A stretch of DNA of 64,000 nt, from NCBI RefSeq assembly GCF_000237925.1, contig NC_031502.1, positions 29,897,266 through 29,961,265 of the forward strand. Direction: 5' to 3'. The notes under the pieces were generated by a model. It was given only the letters and a program-made list of their open reading frames with translations, did no database searches and had not been told where the DNA came from. The position numbers and the translations under genes are program-made. Of this stretch, positions 1-10,330 are shown piece after piece (position 1 is the stretch's first letter; the number at the start of each line of letters is the position of its first letter). Source of the stretch: Schistosoma mansoni. Its lineage: Eukaryota; Platyhelminthes; Trematoda; Strigeidida; Schistosomatidae.

Positions 1-2038
1 ATTGGATCAGAAGGATATTAACACAAAACGAGCTCAAAAAGTAAATCATATATGGTTGGAAATAAAATTTAACTCATTTACTCGATATTGGTTAGCATAC
101 TTGATAAGTCTTCTAACTGAACGTTTGAATAGGTTTTTTAAGCTGTTCTAATAACCTGAGGTTAAATCTACATGAAAACGTGAACACAAGAGAACTGGCG
201 CGAAGTGTGAAAAGAATGTTTCACTCTAAGGTTAGTTTATGTACATAAAGTCGAAGGTATTTATGGTTTTCCAGATGAACTTGCGCTTCTAGGAGATTCT
301 GGGACCATAATAAACATAGCAGCAGGATAGGTAATCATGCAATCATAAATGCGACCCGTAACTTCCCACTTTCCAGATGTTTTTGAGAAGCTTGTATTCA
401 ACGCTGATTGGACAAAATATTTCCCAGTGTTTTCACAGCCTCTCTGGACTTTTTAGAGGAATACTTTGGATCTCCCGAACAACACTCAGTTTTGAGTCCC
501 ATTTCAGTTGTGAGACCTAGTGCTACTACCCGGAATTGAATTCGAACGTGTTACCTAACAGTTGAAAATTCAGTATTTTAATTACCAAAGTACTAGACCA
601 TTTTCAATGAATATTTAGTGTCACTTCCAATAAATGGAGTTGTTCGAAAGTAGTAATTATTCATAAAATATCAGAATAACCATCATAAGTTTTCAAACTC
701 CATATCCTCAATTCTATTCACAACTTCGTTTAAGTAAATACGTCACCGTACTTTTGCTATCGATAATGACTGATTTAGAAGTTGTAATTATTGAAAGCAT
801 CAACATCCTCCATCCATGATACAGATCATAACTAATTTCAAATCAGAATAAAACGCTTATTAAGTTTAGAGAGTTGAGGAGAGTAGTGTACAATATCCTA
901 CTATACTACAGTGAAATAAACTTGGGGAATAACGTACAAGTAATATATCTGATACTGTAAATAATATACATATACTGGTGAAACTTGTCAATCCAAGTGC
1001 AAATTCATGTACTCAACTTTAAGCGGAACTTTTTATTCCGAACCTGCAGGCAATACAAAGTTTTCTAAAGTGAATCTGATGGAACCAGGTTCAAACCTAT
1101 AGCTCCCTAGAATACAGTTATATAGTGTACGCATCAAGTCAGTACTCCATAGATATATTTGAATGATCGTTTGTGTTTAAATAAGAATAACGAATGATCA
1201 ATCTTACATTTATTTTCCAATCAAAATCCTGTATTATCAATTGATCTAATTAACCATTATCTTTATCGATCGAGTCATAAGTTTAAATTCTGTTTCACTC
1301 CAGTTCAAACAGTTGGGCAGTCTTATTACCGCAAATACAAAATTTTATCTTGTTTACCGATGCTGTTGAAAAGTGATACAATGCGAGTAAACCAAATAGT
1401 TTGTACTTTTCGATAATAATACATTGTTTACAAAACAAACGGTAAGAGTTTTATGATCCAACAATTCAACTGAGGTAAGTAACACAGACATTTTAAAAGT
1501 CGTCCATTAGAACGACAAAAAGAAAAGTGTTTAACTATGAGATTTAATGATTCTTGTATCAACCACAATGCTCAAGATTAATCTCTTCCAAATGGTCATG
1601 AGTGAGTATTACTGATAAAAACGCAACATACGTATACATAACTATGTCGATATAGTTATCTAATCAATAATTTAATATTAAATAACTGTGTCAAAATAGA
1701 CCTTAAGACAAGACTAACATATTAAATTATACTAATGCTTCAAATAAAATTCAATGATTGGAATGAAAAGAGCAGAAAGCGAGAAAACAAACCCAACAAT
1801 CAGTATAAATGGAAAGTGTAAATTCTTTTTTCAAGTCCTTCAGTTTCACATTAGATACATAGATTCTTTTTCAAGAATGATATTTTGAAGTATCACTACT
1901 TAGAATATAATTTTATTTTCACTTTATTTACATCAATCAGTCAGTCAAATGTTTAACCGTTTAAGATTTATTAAAAATATGAAAACAATCATAATAGCTA
2001 TTATTTAAAAGTACACTTTTTTTCAAGTGCACACCTAC
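1..2038. other. Intron or downstream sequence of the PIGG gene, no exon recognised
   Basis: AT-rich sequence following the last recognisable PIGG exon. I looked on the minus strand for the next conserved stretch of the phosphatase domain and did not find it. Some short strings resemble a Pol III B box (near 525-560 and 1085-1100) but no cloverleaf could be built. Confidence 0.5.
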
Positions 2039-4723
2039 CTCAGTTAAATGATCATTTGTTTTATTCCAGTTAGATCCAAACATAAAAAGGCCAGTTGTTT
2101 TTTCACCAGTTGTAGAGCCTCCATGACTGCCTTTATCACTTATTCCATGATCGCCTGTTAAAATAAATAACCAATTTTTATTGACAATTGATGAAGAGTT
2201 CATCTGGAAAAAAAAATCATAAAAATTATAGTGAGAACAATAAGATACTAAAGTTTCTAATTTAATTTATTAGTCAAGTATTGATTTGTGTGCTGATTAT
2301 TTGAGCTACAATGTATATGTGAGGATTCCGTGATATTAAGCAGAAATTTAAAATTAAGTAGATAGAACGGAGTTCGAATTTGCAAACTATGAATGGAAAT
2401 TTTACAAGAAAATACAGTAAAAGAAAGATTCTTGAATTAATTTAAAGTTAGTTGAGACTCTGATTTTTTATTGACTAGGCCATGGATTCTTTATTCAGAG
2501 GGTAAAGCCTTGTTTGATTAGAAATTGAAATCATGAATGTAGCATGAGTAATCCTCGAGTCACTGATTAAGAATATTTCTGCATATCATGATGAATTCGA
2601 TTATATATAATATATGAGTCTAGAGATAAATAAACGAGTCGTTTTCATTCGCACGATCCAAAGTTTATCTACCTATATGACTTTTATAGTCTAAATGCTC
2701 CCTAATCTAAGGCGTAATTACTCAATTTCTATCCGTCTCTGGAATTCAGATTAAAAGCTAACCATTAAAGTGCACAGACATATCATTAGCATGTAGTAAA
2801 AGATAAATTCCAACAAATATGATTAACTGATTATTCTCTCCTAAACTAGCATGTTATTAGTAGTTTAAAAAATAATTATCTGTAAACATAAAAGAAGAAT
2901 ACTGGTGGATGTTTTCAGTTTGCCTCTATATGTTATGTACATATGACAGTAGAAACTGATCAATTTGAGTTGTGAATATCAGCAATGAGAGATTGCAAAC
3001 TAATGCTAATACTTTCATACTCGTTGAATAATTTGTGTTTAGCCGAAATCAACAGCTTAGGGGGATAAGGCATCGGTGTTTGAAGTGATAGGGACTGAGT
3101 TCGAGTTCCAACGTAAATATCAACACTGAGCCTCAAGCATGTTCCGCTGATGAGCTGCAAATAGAATCATTAGCTATCAAACAAATATGATAAATTCAAC
3201 GAATATATTAGATGAACCAACTTTAGGAATCGAGCCTTAAAACCGTTTACCAGTTTCTGCTTGTTTATGACAGTATTAATCTTGATTACAAACGGATCGT
3301 ATACACAAAAATGATATAACATGGATATTTAAGTCAGTAAAATTTGGAAACTTTATTTAATCACCTACCATTCATAATGAAGAAATTTAACGTTGATAGT
3401 CTCACCAACTTTAAACAGTGCTACTCCTACTGTACAAAAATAGTGATAGAATATCAATAATATTGCAATAATTTCCATAAGTTAAAGTCATTTCTTATCT
3501 TGAAACTACAAATACTAAAAATATACAAAGATACACATTTCGAATCCAAGTGGGTAAAATGATGCGAAACAGTCGATTTCATGGACAAGGATTTTGTCAT
3601 TGTTCTATCCTAGCAAACTTTTCTCACCTCTTTAAGACACGAGTACTGTTTGAGACATAGTTTACTGAAATGAAATAGCAGCAGAGTAACAGTGACGCAT
3701 TTACAACTACTAGGTATTCCTATTCACTTGGAAACAAGTAAAAACCTTACACAATGTGGACACTGAAGACTAGATCAGAAGGACGAAGCAAACGTATCCG
3801 ACAATTAAGTAAAGAATAGTAACAAACAAATAAACATATTTTTGAAAGATGTTTGAATAAAGTTATTAAAACATAAGCAACAAACATACCAATACTTCAA
3901 GTATTCTGTGAATAACTTCATCCATTTCACGAATTTTTTTAGGGATGCTAGATCCGCTAGGTCCTTCAATGTGTCCAATATGATCCAATCCCAAATAATG
4001 CAAAATAAGACAATCCCATTTATCAGGTGTAGTCATTAATGTCGAAATATGACGTGTTACATTTGCATCTACCTATAGTATAAAGAATATTTAGCTTCAC
4101 GTGATTTTACTTCGTAGAAGTCGTTAACATAGAATGAATTTGTTCCTTCATAGACCTGAAAGCTTTTAGGAAAAAGCTTTATCCAAGTATCGTCACCATA
4201 AAATTGAATGTTCCATTGATGATCTACCAAACGAGTTACCCAGTTATCATCAACCATTGTTTCTGCATTTACATTGTGCAGAATGTCAACGAACTTCGGA
4301 TTTCTCCCTGAGACGATTGCCTACATATTAAAATGATATCGGATTTCTTCAATAAACCAACCTTTATTCGCGGTAGTGTCACTGTAGGAGGTTGAACAAT
4401 TGAAGCAGAACATGTGGCCGACTGAAGATTCATATACGACCGAAGTTTGACCCAATTTTCTGAATACTTTGGTGAAAACAAAAAGTCTGCTCTTAACGCA
4501 TCAACCACGATCATGACAAATTTATCAATCTTATATGTTTCTTCCACATACCCAACTAAACAAAACCAAAATACTGACCAGAAATGAGACTAGTCTTACT
4601 TTTTTCAACGTTTGTAGCTGGGTCATTTGGCATTAGACCACTCATAAATATAAAAAGACCAAAAGAATATACACCAAGCAGAAACATACATTCGTAAACA
4701 TTAATTTTTGCCAAGATTCCCAT
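2039..4723 (-). CDS. PIGG: GPI ethanolamine phosphate transferase 2 (PIGG type), N-terminal exons, partial
   Basis: ER membrane enzyme that transfers ethanolamine phosphate to the second mannose of the GPI anchor precursor. Exons read on the minus strand: 4723-4600, 4555-4362, 4320-4111, 4072-3890 and 2203-2039, all with GT/AG borders and consistent phases, giving 292 residues. The first intron borders are 44, 41 and 38 bp long; the fourth intron is 1.7 kb. Residues 11-30 form a hydrophobic signal anchor. Alkaline-phosphatase-superfamily motifs follow in order: VVDALRADF near 60 (metal), PPTVTLPRIK near 97-106 (nucleophile Thr region), FYGDDTWIKLFP near 146, HYLGLDHIGHIEGP near 200 and GDHGISDKGSHGG near 255. 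The FYGDDTWIKLFPKSF and NVTRH segments resemble PIGG more than PIGO or PIGN. The C-terminal membrane part was not found in positions 1-2038 and probably lies outside. The start ATG at 4723 is the first in frame with the exon. Confidence 0.88.
2204..3889 (-). other. PIGG intron 4 (1.7 kb)
   Basis: Bounded by a GTATGT donor at 3889 and an acceptor behind a pyrimidine run at 2204. I see no coding segment or recognisable repeat in it. It contrasts with the three upstream introns of about 40 bp. Confidence 0.7.
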
Positions 4724-5345
4724 TTAATTACTCATCTACTTTACCGACCTAAAATGGAAATTTTGTATATGAAGTTTATAGAAGTTCAAAAATGTGTAAA
4801 TAGGCACAACGATATAAACGATAGTAGTGAGATGGAAATTTTTATAACCACCACGCTACACTTAGTTGTATGGTGGAACATATAGAATATATCAATCATG
4901 TCAACTTTTGGAATAGAATTTAGCCAATATATATGACTACGACAATAGGTGCAAACACATGTTAAAATTGCGAATAATGGTAATGAGTCTTAAAGTGAAA
5001 GATATAATATCTAGTGACTATGTTCTGTCGCAAACATTTTGCCAAGAATATTTCGAAGTTGAAAAGATTGTAAATTTTTCTATCGTGACAAATTACACTA
5101 TGAAGACTGAAAAAAAGTTTCGTTTTGAATAAATCTCTCTGTCAGGATTCAGAAGTCATCTTCGGGAATTTCGTAAAATATTTTCACAAGATGAAATGTG
5201 AGACCATGTTACAGGGGCATAACTAAGGCTTGAACTATATGAAAATTATAGGATCTGTGTGTAACTCAAATTCACCAGTCATTTTATGCAAGTGAAAAGA
5301 TAAGCTTACCTTTGTAGAGACTTCATTGATGTTATGAGTGTAAAT
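4724..5345. other. Region upstream of PIGG, nothing recognised
   Basis: AT-rich sequence between the PIGG start and an LTR-element remnant. It should hold the PIGG 5' UTR and promoter, but I cannot point to a TATA box or other defined element. Confidence 0.4.
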
Positions 5346-6040
5346 AATAATAAGTAAAGAAAAATGTGCGGTTGAGACGCACTCGGACGCAGCATGTTGT
5401 CCTAGACCTGCCGATAGGTGTGAGAAAGAAAGGGAATGTGGTTTATGAGGTGTCAGTTGGTTCAGAAGTTTGGATACGTCATGCTAACCAACTGAAAGCA
5501 ACTTCGATAGCCAGCAGCGAGAATCGACATCGAATATCTCTTGATGTTCTGCTAGACACCTTTGAGATCAAAACACCTGAAACAGACAGGACAGTCAAGG
5601 TGCAAACGAAGGATGATACAACGTCCTTATTACCTAGAAGGTGGACTAACCGGAAGCACAAACCAGTAAAGCGGTTGCAGTTGGACCCTAGCACCAGATC
5701 CTACGAATCTGCTCAAGGGGGAGGTGTTAGTGGAACATAGATTGGATTAAAGCATGTTTCATGCATGATGGTGTTGCTGCGCGTTGATTGGCTAATTCTA
5801 AACCGATCAGCCCGGGCATATTATTGGAGAAAAAATCTAGAAGCTTCTTATGTATATACTATAAATATATGAACGTTATTCAAATCAGTGATTGCTGTTC
5901 ACATACCATTATTATTTTGAATACAATTTCATTCCTGTTCAAAGTGTTCTGATTTTGGGGTCTTGTCGAGTGTCATTGTATAAGAATACTAAGCAATAGG
6001 AATAGCTGGGTCGTTTATATAGCAAAATACAATTATAACA
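5346..6040 (+). mobile_element. LTR retrotransposon fossil: C-terminal pol piece plus 3' LTR
   Basis: 5366-5740 encodes a basic tail of the kind found at the end of gypsy-type Pol (a VWIRHANQL segment, later a RR-rich stretch and a GGGVSGT end). It runs into a purine-rich tract ending near 5724. A probable LTR follows at 5725-6040 (about 316 bp), starting TGTTAG and ending ATAACA, so its ends form a short inverted repeat; a TATA-rich stretch lies near 5852-5872. The 5' part of the element is absent. Family: Ty3/gypsy-like, sub-family not assigned. It is a broken, truncated copy. Confidence 0.6.
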
Positions 6041-6180
6041 ATAGGGGACTGAGAAATACACCTGATAAACAGAGTAATTTGGCATACCACAAAGAAGATT
6101 AAAAGTCCGACGTAACGTCTAGGGTTTTTCTAATAAAATTCAGTCTTCAGTAATAAGGATAGTAGGTTGATGAACCTGTG

Positions 6181-9015
6181 TTAATCCTGACAGATTTCCT
6201 TCCAGTGAAGGTCCAGCTTCTTCTTGAAAATGTTCACTGGTGGTGCTGATACCACTTGTTCTGGTAAAGCGTTCCAGTCATTGACCACTCGATGAGAAAA
6301 ACGGGACCCCACCTTTAGTTTATTAGATCGCGGTTTCAGAACCTTCTTGCTATGACCTGGGAGATTATTAGTGCTGGAGGGAGCAAAAAGATAAGACATA
6401 TTAACACCCAGATCATAATTAAAGATACGAAATGCCAGTATAAGGTCACCTCGTGTCCTACGATAAGATAAGGGGAAAAGGTTTAGACGTTTTAAACGCT
6501 CATCGTAAGGGAGTTTAGAAAGACCCTTTACTAATTTTGCCCCTACACGCTGGACACGCTCAAGCGATTTAGTATTCTTTATCAGACAAGGGCTAGCTGC
6601 TTGGATACAGTATTCTAAGTGTGGCCTTACATAGGTGGGATATAAAATTCGAAACATATCCTCGTCGAAGCATTTAAATGCTCTGCGAAGTGACCATAGC
6701 GCACGATAGCCTTTGGAAGCAACCGCATTGCAGTGCGTAGTAGTTTTCAAGTCGTGACTTATAGTTACTCCTAAGTCTTTGTGCTCTTGAACGCGTGGAA
6801 GAGATGTACCATTAATGGTATAGTGGTAACTAATATCGTGCCCGATGTGCATGAACACGCTCTTCCTGGAATTAACTTCCAGGCCCCATCCATGAGCCCA
6901 CCTGACTAATTCGTCTAAATTTGCTTGCAGATAACAACGATCAGTCTCATTTCTTATTGTTCTCCAAATTTTAACATCATCCGCAAACAATAACGTCGAC
7001 GACTTAAGTAATAAAGGTAGTTCATTAATATGCAGAAGGAAAAGTAAAGGGCCTAAGAAGGTGCCTTGGGGTACACCACTTTTGACCGGCTTCCATTCGG
7101 ATAGCGTTCCATTGACCCTTACTCTCTGTCTGCGGTCACATAAGAAGCTTCCTATCCATTCCTGTATAGCGCCTGTTATTCCAAAGCTCGAGAGTTTTTG
7201 CATAAGACCTAAGTGTGAAACCTTATCAAACGCTTTGCTAAAATCTATGAATATCGCGTCGACAGACAGGCCGTTGTCTAGGGCAGCTGTCCAATCCTCT
7301 CTCGCAATGAGTAAGTTAGTCAAGCATGAATGCTTATTACGAAACCCATGTTGCTCGGGAGTTAACAGATTGTACGAATCTATGTGACTCAGTAGCTTAG
7401 CCCGAATTGATTTTTCAAGTAACTTAACTACTATGCTGGTCAGGCTAACAGGCCGGTAGTTAGATACGATCCGTCTCTGACCATCCTTAAATATAGGACT
7501 AACTATGGCGTCTTTCCAGTCTCTAGGTAGTTGAGCCTGTGAAAGGAACATGTTGAAGAGCATCGTGAGCGGTCTTGAGATAATGTCCGCAAGCGATGAC
7601 AGCAAACGTGGGTGTAACCCAACAGGGCCCGGTATCTTACAAGGTTTTAGGTTAGTCATCAAAGGAAGAACAATATCCTCTGTCACATGTAAAGGTCCTA
7701 TGGCTGGTATCTCATTGTCAACGGGACAAGTAGTTGTAACACTACACGTAGAGTAGACTTCACTGAAATAGTTAGCAAATGTCTCCGCTTTCGCTAGATC
7801 AGATTCAGCCAATAAAGCTGAATTTTCGCTTAACAGTAACGAGGGGATACCATCACTACGTTTCGTCCGCCTTTTAACGTACGAAAACAGTCGCTTCGGA
7901 CAGGTACGGCTATCGTATGCCAACTGTCGTTCGTAAGCCGTGCGGGATTTAGCTATGGTCTTTTTACATATATTCCGGATTTTTTTATATTCGCACTTAA
8001 ATGATGTCTGACCTGTTGACAAGAATAAGTCCCAGAAGTGTTTCCTACGCTTCAACAGCTTCCGGGTTTCCTTATTAATCCATGGAGGGCAATATGATAG
8101 CTTACGTGCTGACCATGGGATAAACGGTTGAGTTACGGATTCGAACGTAGACTTAAACCTATTCCATGCATCATCAATCGATCCATCAGCATCGACCGAC
8201 CAGTCAACCGAGATAGCATAGTCCCTGATTGCCGGAATATTAGCTCTCCAGATATTAGGACGGGGTGGAGCAGATGCAAATTCTATACCATATATCCGGA
8301 ACTTAAAGGAAAGTACGACATGGTCACTATTCACCAGTGGGGGAAGGTGTTGAATGTCGACGATATCTTCACAGTGGTATGTGAGGACAAGGTCTATCAA
8401 TGACGGATTATGTTCCAAGTCTATATGCGTCGGCTTAACGATACATTGTACAAGTGCACATTGAATAATTGATGACAGAAGGACGCTATCGAAACCCCCA
8501 CCTGGAGCTGTGAGCTCTATCCAGTTTATATGGGGTGCATTGAAGTCTCCAACGATGAGACAACATTCTGCTTTACTCCAAGAACAGACGTGTCTTAGGA
8601 TAAAGTCGTCAACGAGAAAACACGGACTACGATATATTCCTCCCATCGTCACTAACCCGTTTCTAGACCTAATTGTACAACATACTACCTCACACGTACC
8701 ACTTACATGCGCCTCCGATATGATCGAGTTTATGCGGAAGTGGTCCCTAATATATAATATTATGCCTCCTCCCTTGCGACTTCTAACTCTATCACTTCTG
8801 ATACAGATGTAGCCTGAAATGACTGGAGAACAGTCTATATCTACAGTGAGCCAAGTTTCGGTGATAACAATTATATCCGGATTTAATTCGTCTACCATCA
8901 AACTTGGCTCAGAAATCTTATTCCGAAGACTACAGGCATTCGTGTAACACACATTTAAGGTGTTTTTGGAGACATACGTTCTACCCACGCAGGTCTCGGA
9001 AGCATTGGCTTCCAA
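6181..9015 (-). CDS. CR1 LINE ORF2: endonuclease-reverse transcriptase (944 aa)
   Basis: Replication protein of the LINE; nicks the target and copies the element RNA by target-primed reverse transcription. Endonuclease: NVCYTNACSL near 21-30, ITETWL near 51-56, VGDFNAPHINW near 155-165, SDHVVLSF near 230. Reverse transcriptase: NYRPVSLTS near 519-527, QHGFRNKHSC near 555-564, FIDFSKAFDKV near 589-599, SGVPQGTFLGPLLF near 646-659, LLFADDVKIW near 675-684 with the two catalytic Asp, then a LGVTI segment near 748. Length is normal for CR1 ORF2. Two spots differ from the usual consensus as I remember it: KIPGPVGLHPR near 460-470 where K-SPGPDG is usual, and GTFLGP where GSVLGP is usual. Whether these reduce activity is unknown. 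The first Met at 9015 falls inside ORF1, so translation probably needs reinitiation or a similar mechanism. Confidence 0.9.
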   Translation of the reverse strand: MEANASETCVGRTYVSKNTLNVCYTNACSLRNKISEPSLMVDELNPDIIVITETWLTVDIDCSPVISGYICIRSDRVRSRKGGGIILYIRDHFRINSIISEAHVSGTCEVVCCTIRSRNGLVTMGGIYRSPCFLVDDFILRHVCSWSKAECCLIVGDFNAPHINWIELTAPGGGFDSVLLSSIIQCALVQCIVKPTHIDLEHNPSLIDLVLTYHCEDIVDIQHLPPLVNSDHVVLSFKFRIYGIEFASAPPRPNIWRANIPAIRDYAISVDWSVDADGSIDDAWNRFKSTFESVTQPFIPWSARKLSYCPPWINKETRKLLKRRKHFWDLFLSTGQTSFKCEYKKIRNICKKTIAKSRTAYERQLAYDSRTCPKRLFSYVKRRTKRSDGIPSLLLSENSALLAESDLAKAETFANYFSEVYSTCSVTTTCPVDNEIPAIGPLHVTEDIVLPLMTNLKPCKIPGPVGLHPRLLSSLADIISRPLTMLFNMFLSQAQLPRDWKDAIVSPIFKDGQRRIVSNYRPVSLTSIVVKLLEKSIRAKLLSHIDSYNLLTPEQHGFRNKHSCLTNLLIAREDWTAALDNGLSVDAIFIDFSKAFDKVSHLGLMQKLSSFGITGAIQEWIGSFLCDRRQRVRVNGTLSEWKPVKSGVPQGTFLGPLLFLLHINELPLLLKSSTLLFADDVKIWRTIRNETDRCYLQANLDELVRWAHGWGLEVNSRKSVFMHIGHDISYHYTINGTSLPRVQEHKDLGVTISHDLKTTTHCNAVASKGYRALWSLRRAFKCFDEDMFRILYPTYVRPHLEYCIQAASPCLIKNTKSLERVQRVGAKLVKGLSKLPYDERLKRLNLFPLSYRRTRGDLILAFRIFNYDLGVNMSYLFAPSSTNNLPGHSKKVLKPRSNKLKVGSRFSHRVVNDWNALPEQVVSAPPVNIFKKKLDLHWKEICQD

Positions 9016-10241
9016 GACCTTACTACCCGAAAACCCTTAATCGTAAGGTTCACTTCACCGTTTAGCTTTCGAGTTTTTAACTCTGTTAGGGCATTCTTCC
9101 ACTTGATCCGATCCTCAAGTGGCCAGTCAGGTCGAATACGAATATTTGAGTCACGAATTTTGCGTGCGTTATTTAGTACTACGTCCCTTTCCTCAAAATT
9201 ACCGAGTACTGATTTAAGGATCCTTCTCTGTTGGGTTTCGCCTCCAACATATTTACTGAGTCTGATGACTTTCGAGATATGTACCCCTGGGACCTCATCG
9301 GGCAGTATATTTCTGATGAGAGATCCCACTAACTGCAGGTCGTGGGCATGTCTCTTAGCGGGATCGGTGTCTTTCGATTCTTCCAAGTTCCAGATGATTA
9401 CACTAGGGACCTGTTTAACTTCCTTAAAAGTCGTATTCACGGCCTTCGACCGTGATGTCAGATCCTGCCGGTTAGCTACTGGCTTCTTACTGTTAGCTTT
9501 CTTTATAACAGTGTCATGTGGGTCGAGCGAGTGACTCACAACAACATTTGGTGAAGTCAAACTGTTCCCATCCACAACAGTACTAAATATTTTCTTACAT
9601 TTGGGCTTGAGCGGAGTTGCCTGATGCGCAGGACGTGAGTCCAACAAGGACTTATCGACTATACGCGCGCTTTCTTTGGGTATTTTTCCTTCTCTTTTAC
9701 GTTTCCGCGTAATCCATTTCTCACTAGTCTCAGCATCCAGATTGGAACTACTCTGGACGATAGTGGTTCTAGCCGGGTCATCAGTCGCTGCTAAAGCAAC
9801 TTGTCCCTCAGTACTTAATGGCGTGTCTTTCATTGGTTGTATCGGAGTAGAAATTTTTGTTTCGTGTTGCGAAATTGGGTGTCTGGTACCTGCCATGGCA
9901 GCATTTACGACACTGATACAATCTTCGTTATCAGTATCCATGTTGCCGGCACGGCCTACGTCGACCTTTTTATCTAACGCTAGAAGGCTAATGGCTTCCT
10001 GAATGAGTAATGTCTTGCTTGGGCAACAAAACATACAGAGCCAATGAGAATTGGGTTTGGAACACCTTTTATAGGCAGCAGGGCTTAAGCGGGTGCACAT
10101 TTTGTGAAACCACTTCTTACATTCGTCACATTGCATCCCTTCTTCCACGGGGAATAAGCAATATGGCTGTCCACACTTGTGTGCAGAGCCGACCATCTTA
10201 GAATGAAGCAAAATGATAGGCAAGGTAGATATGTAAGACAA
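8955..10241 (-). CDS. CR1 LINE ORF1: PHD-finger nucleic-acid-binding protein (428 aa)
   Basis: ORF1 proteins of CR1 elements coat the element RNA. Residues 23-73 show a Cys/His pattern typical of a PHD finger (CGQPYC, then CDECKKWFH, then a WLCMFCC end). The middle is Ser/Thr- and Lys-rich and probably disordered. Residues about 285-405 (starting VIIWNLEES) look like the RRM-like fold of other LINE ORF1 proteins. A second Met at residue 16 (position 10196), just before the zinc finger, is a more natural start than the first Met at 10241. Confidence 0.8.
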   Translation of the reverse strand: MSYISTLPIILLHSKMVGSAHKCGQPYCLFPVEEGMQCDECKKWFHKMCTRLSPAAYKRCSKPNSHWLCMFCCPSKTLLIQEAISLLALDKKVDVGRAGNMDTDNEDCISVVNAAMAGTRHPISQHETKISTPIQPMKDTPLSTEGQVALAATDDPARTTIVQSSSNLDAETSEKWITRKRKREGKIPKESARIVDKSLLDSRPAHQATPLKPKCKKIFSTVVDGNSLTSPNVVVSHSLDPHDTVIKKANSKKPVANRQDLTSRSKAVNTTFKEVKQVPSVIIWNLEESKDTDPAKRHAHDLQLVGSLIRNILPDEVPGVHISKVIRLSKYVGGETQQRRILKSVLGNFEERDVVLNNARKIRDSNIRIRPDWPLEDRIKWKNALTELKTRKLNGEVNLTIKGFRVVRSWKPMLPRPAWVERMSPKTP

Positions 10242-10330
10242 ATCACAACCTTAATCAAATAATCAAGCCGCAGTCGACCAAGAATGCTTTGATGCAGTAA
10301 ATACACAAAAGCAGGATCAAAACACACAAA

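Larger units (their letters stand above)
6135..10330 (-). mobile_element. CR1-clade LINE, nearly full length, both ORFs open
   Basis: A two-ORF non-LTR retrotransposon on the minus strand. ORF1 (10241-8955) carries a PHD-type zinc finger and ORF2 (9015-6181) carries an APE endonuclease and a reverse transcriptase; the two overlap by 61 bp in different frames. The 3' UTR is only about 45 bp and ends near 6135 with an imperfect ACTGAA repeat, as CR1 elements end in short tandem repeats rather than poly(A). The 5' limit near 10330 is a guess. Open frames over 4 kb imply a young copy. The base composition is richer in G+C than the flanks. Confidence 0.85.

Noticed and set aside
7061-8812. Plus-strand open frames across the CR1 LINE
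   Set aside because: They are shadows of the minus-strand ORF2, which has all expected catalytic motifs.
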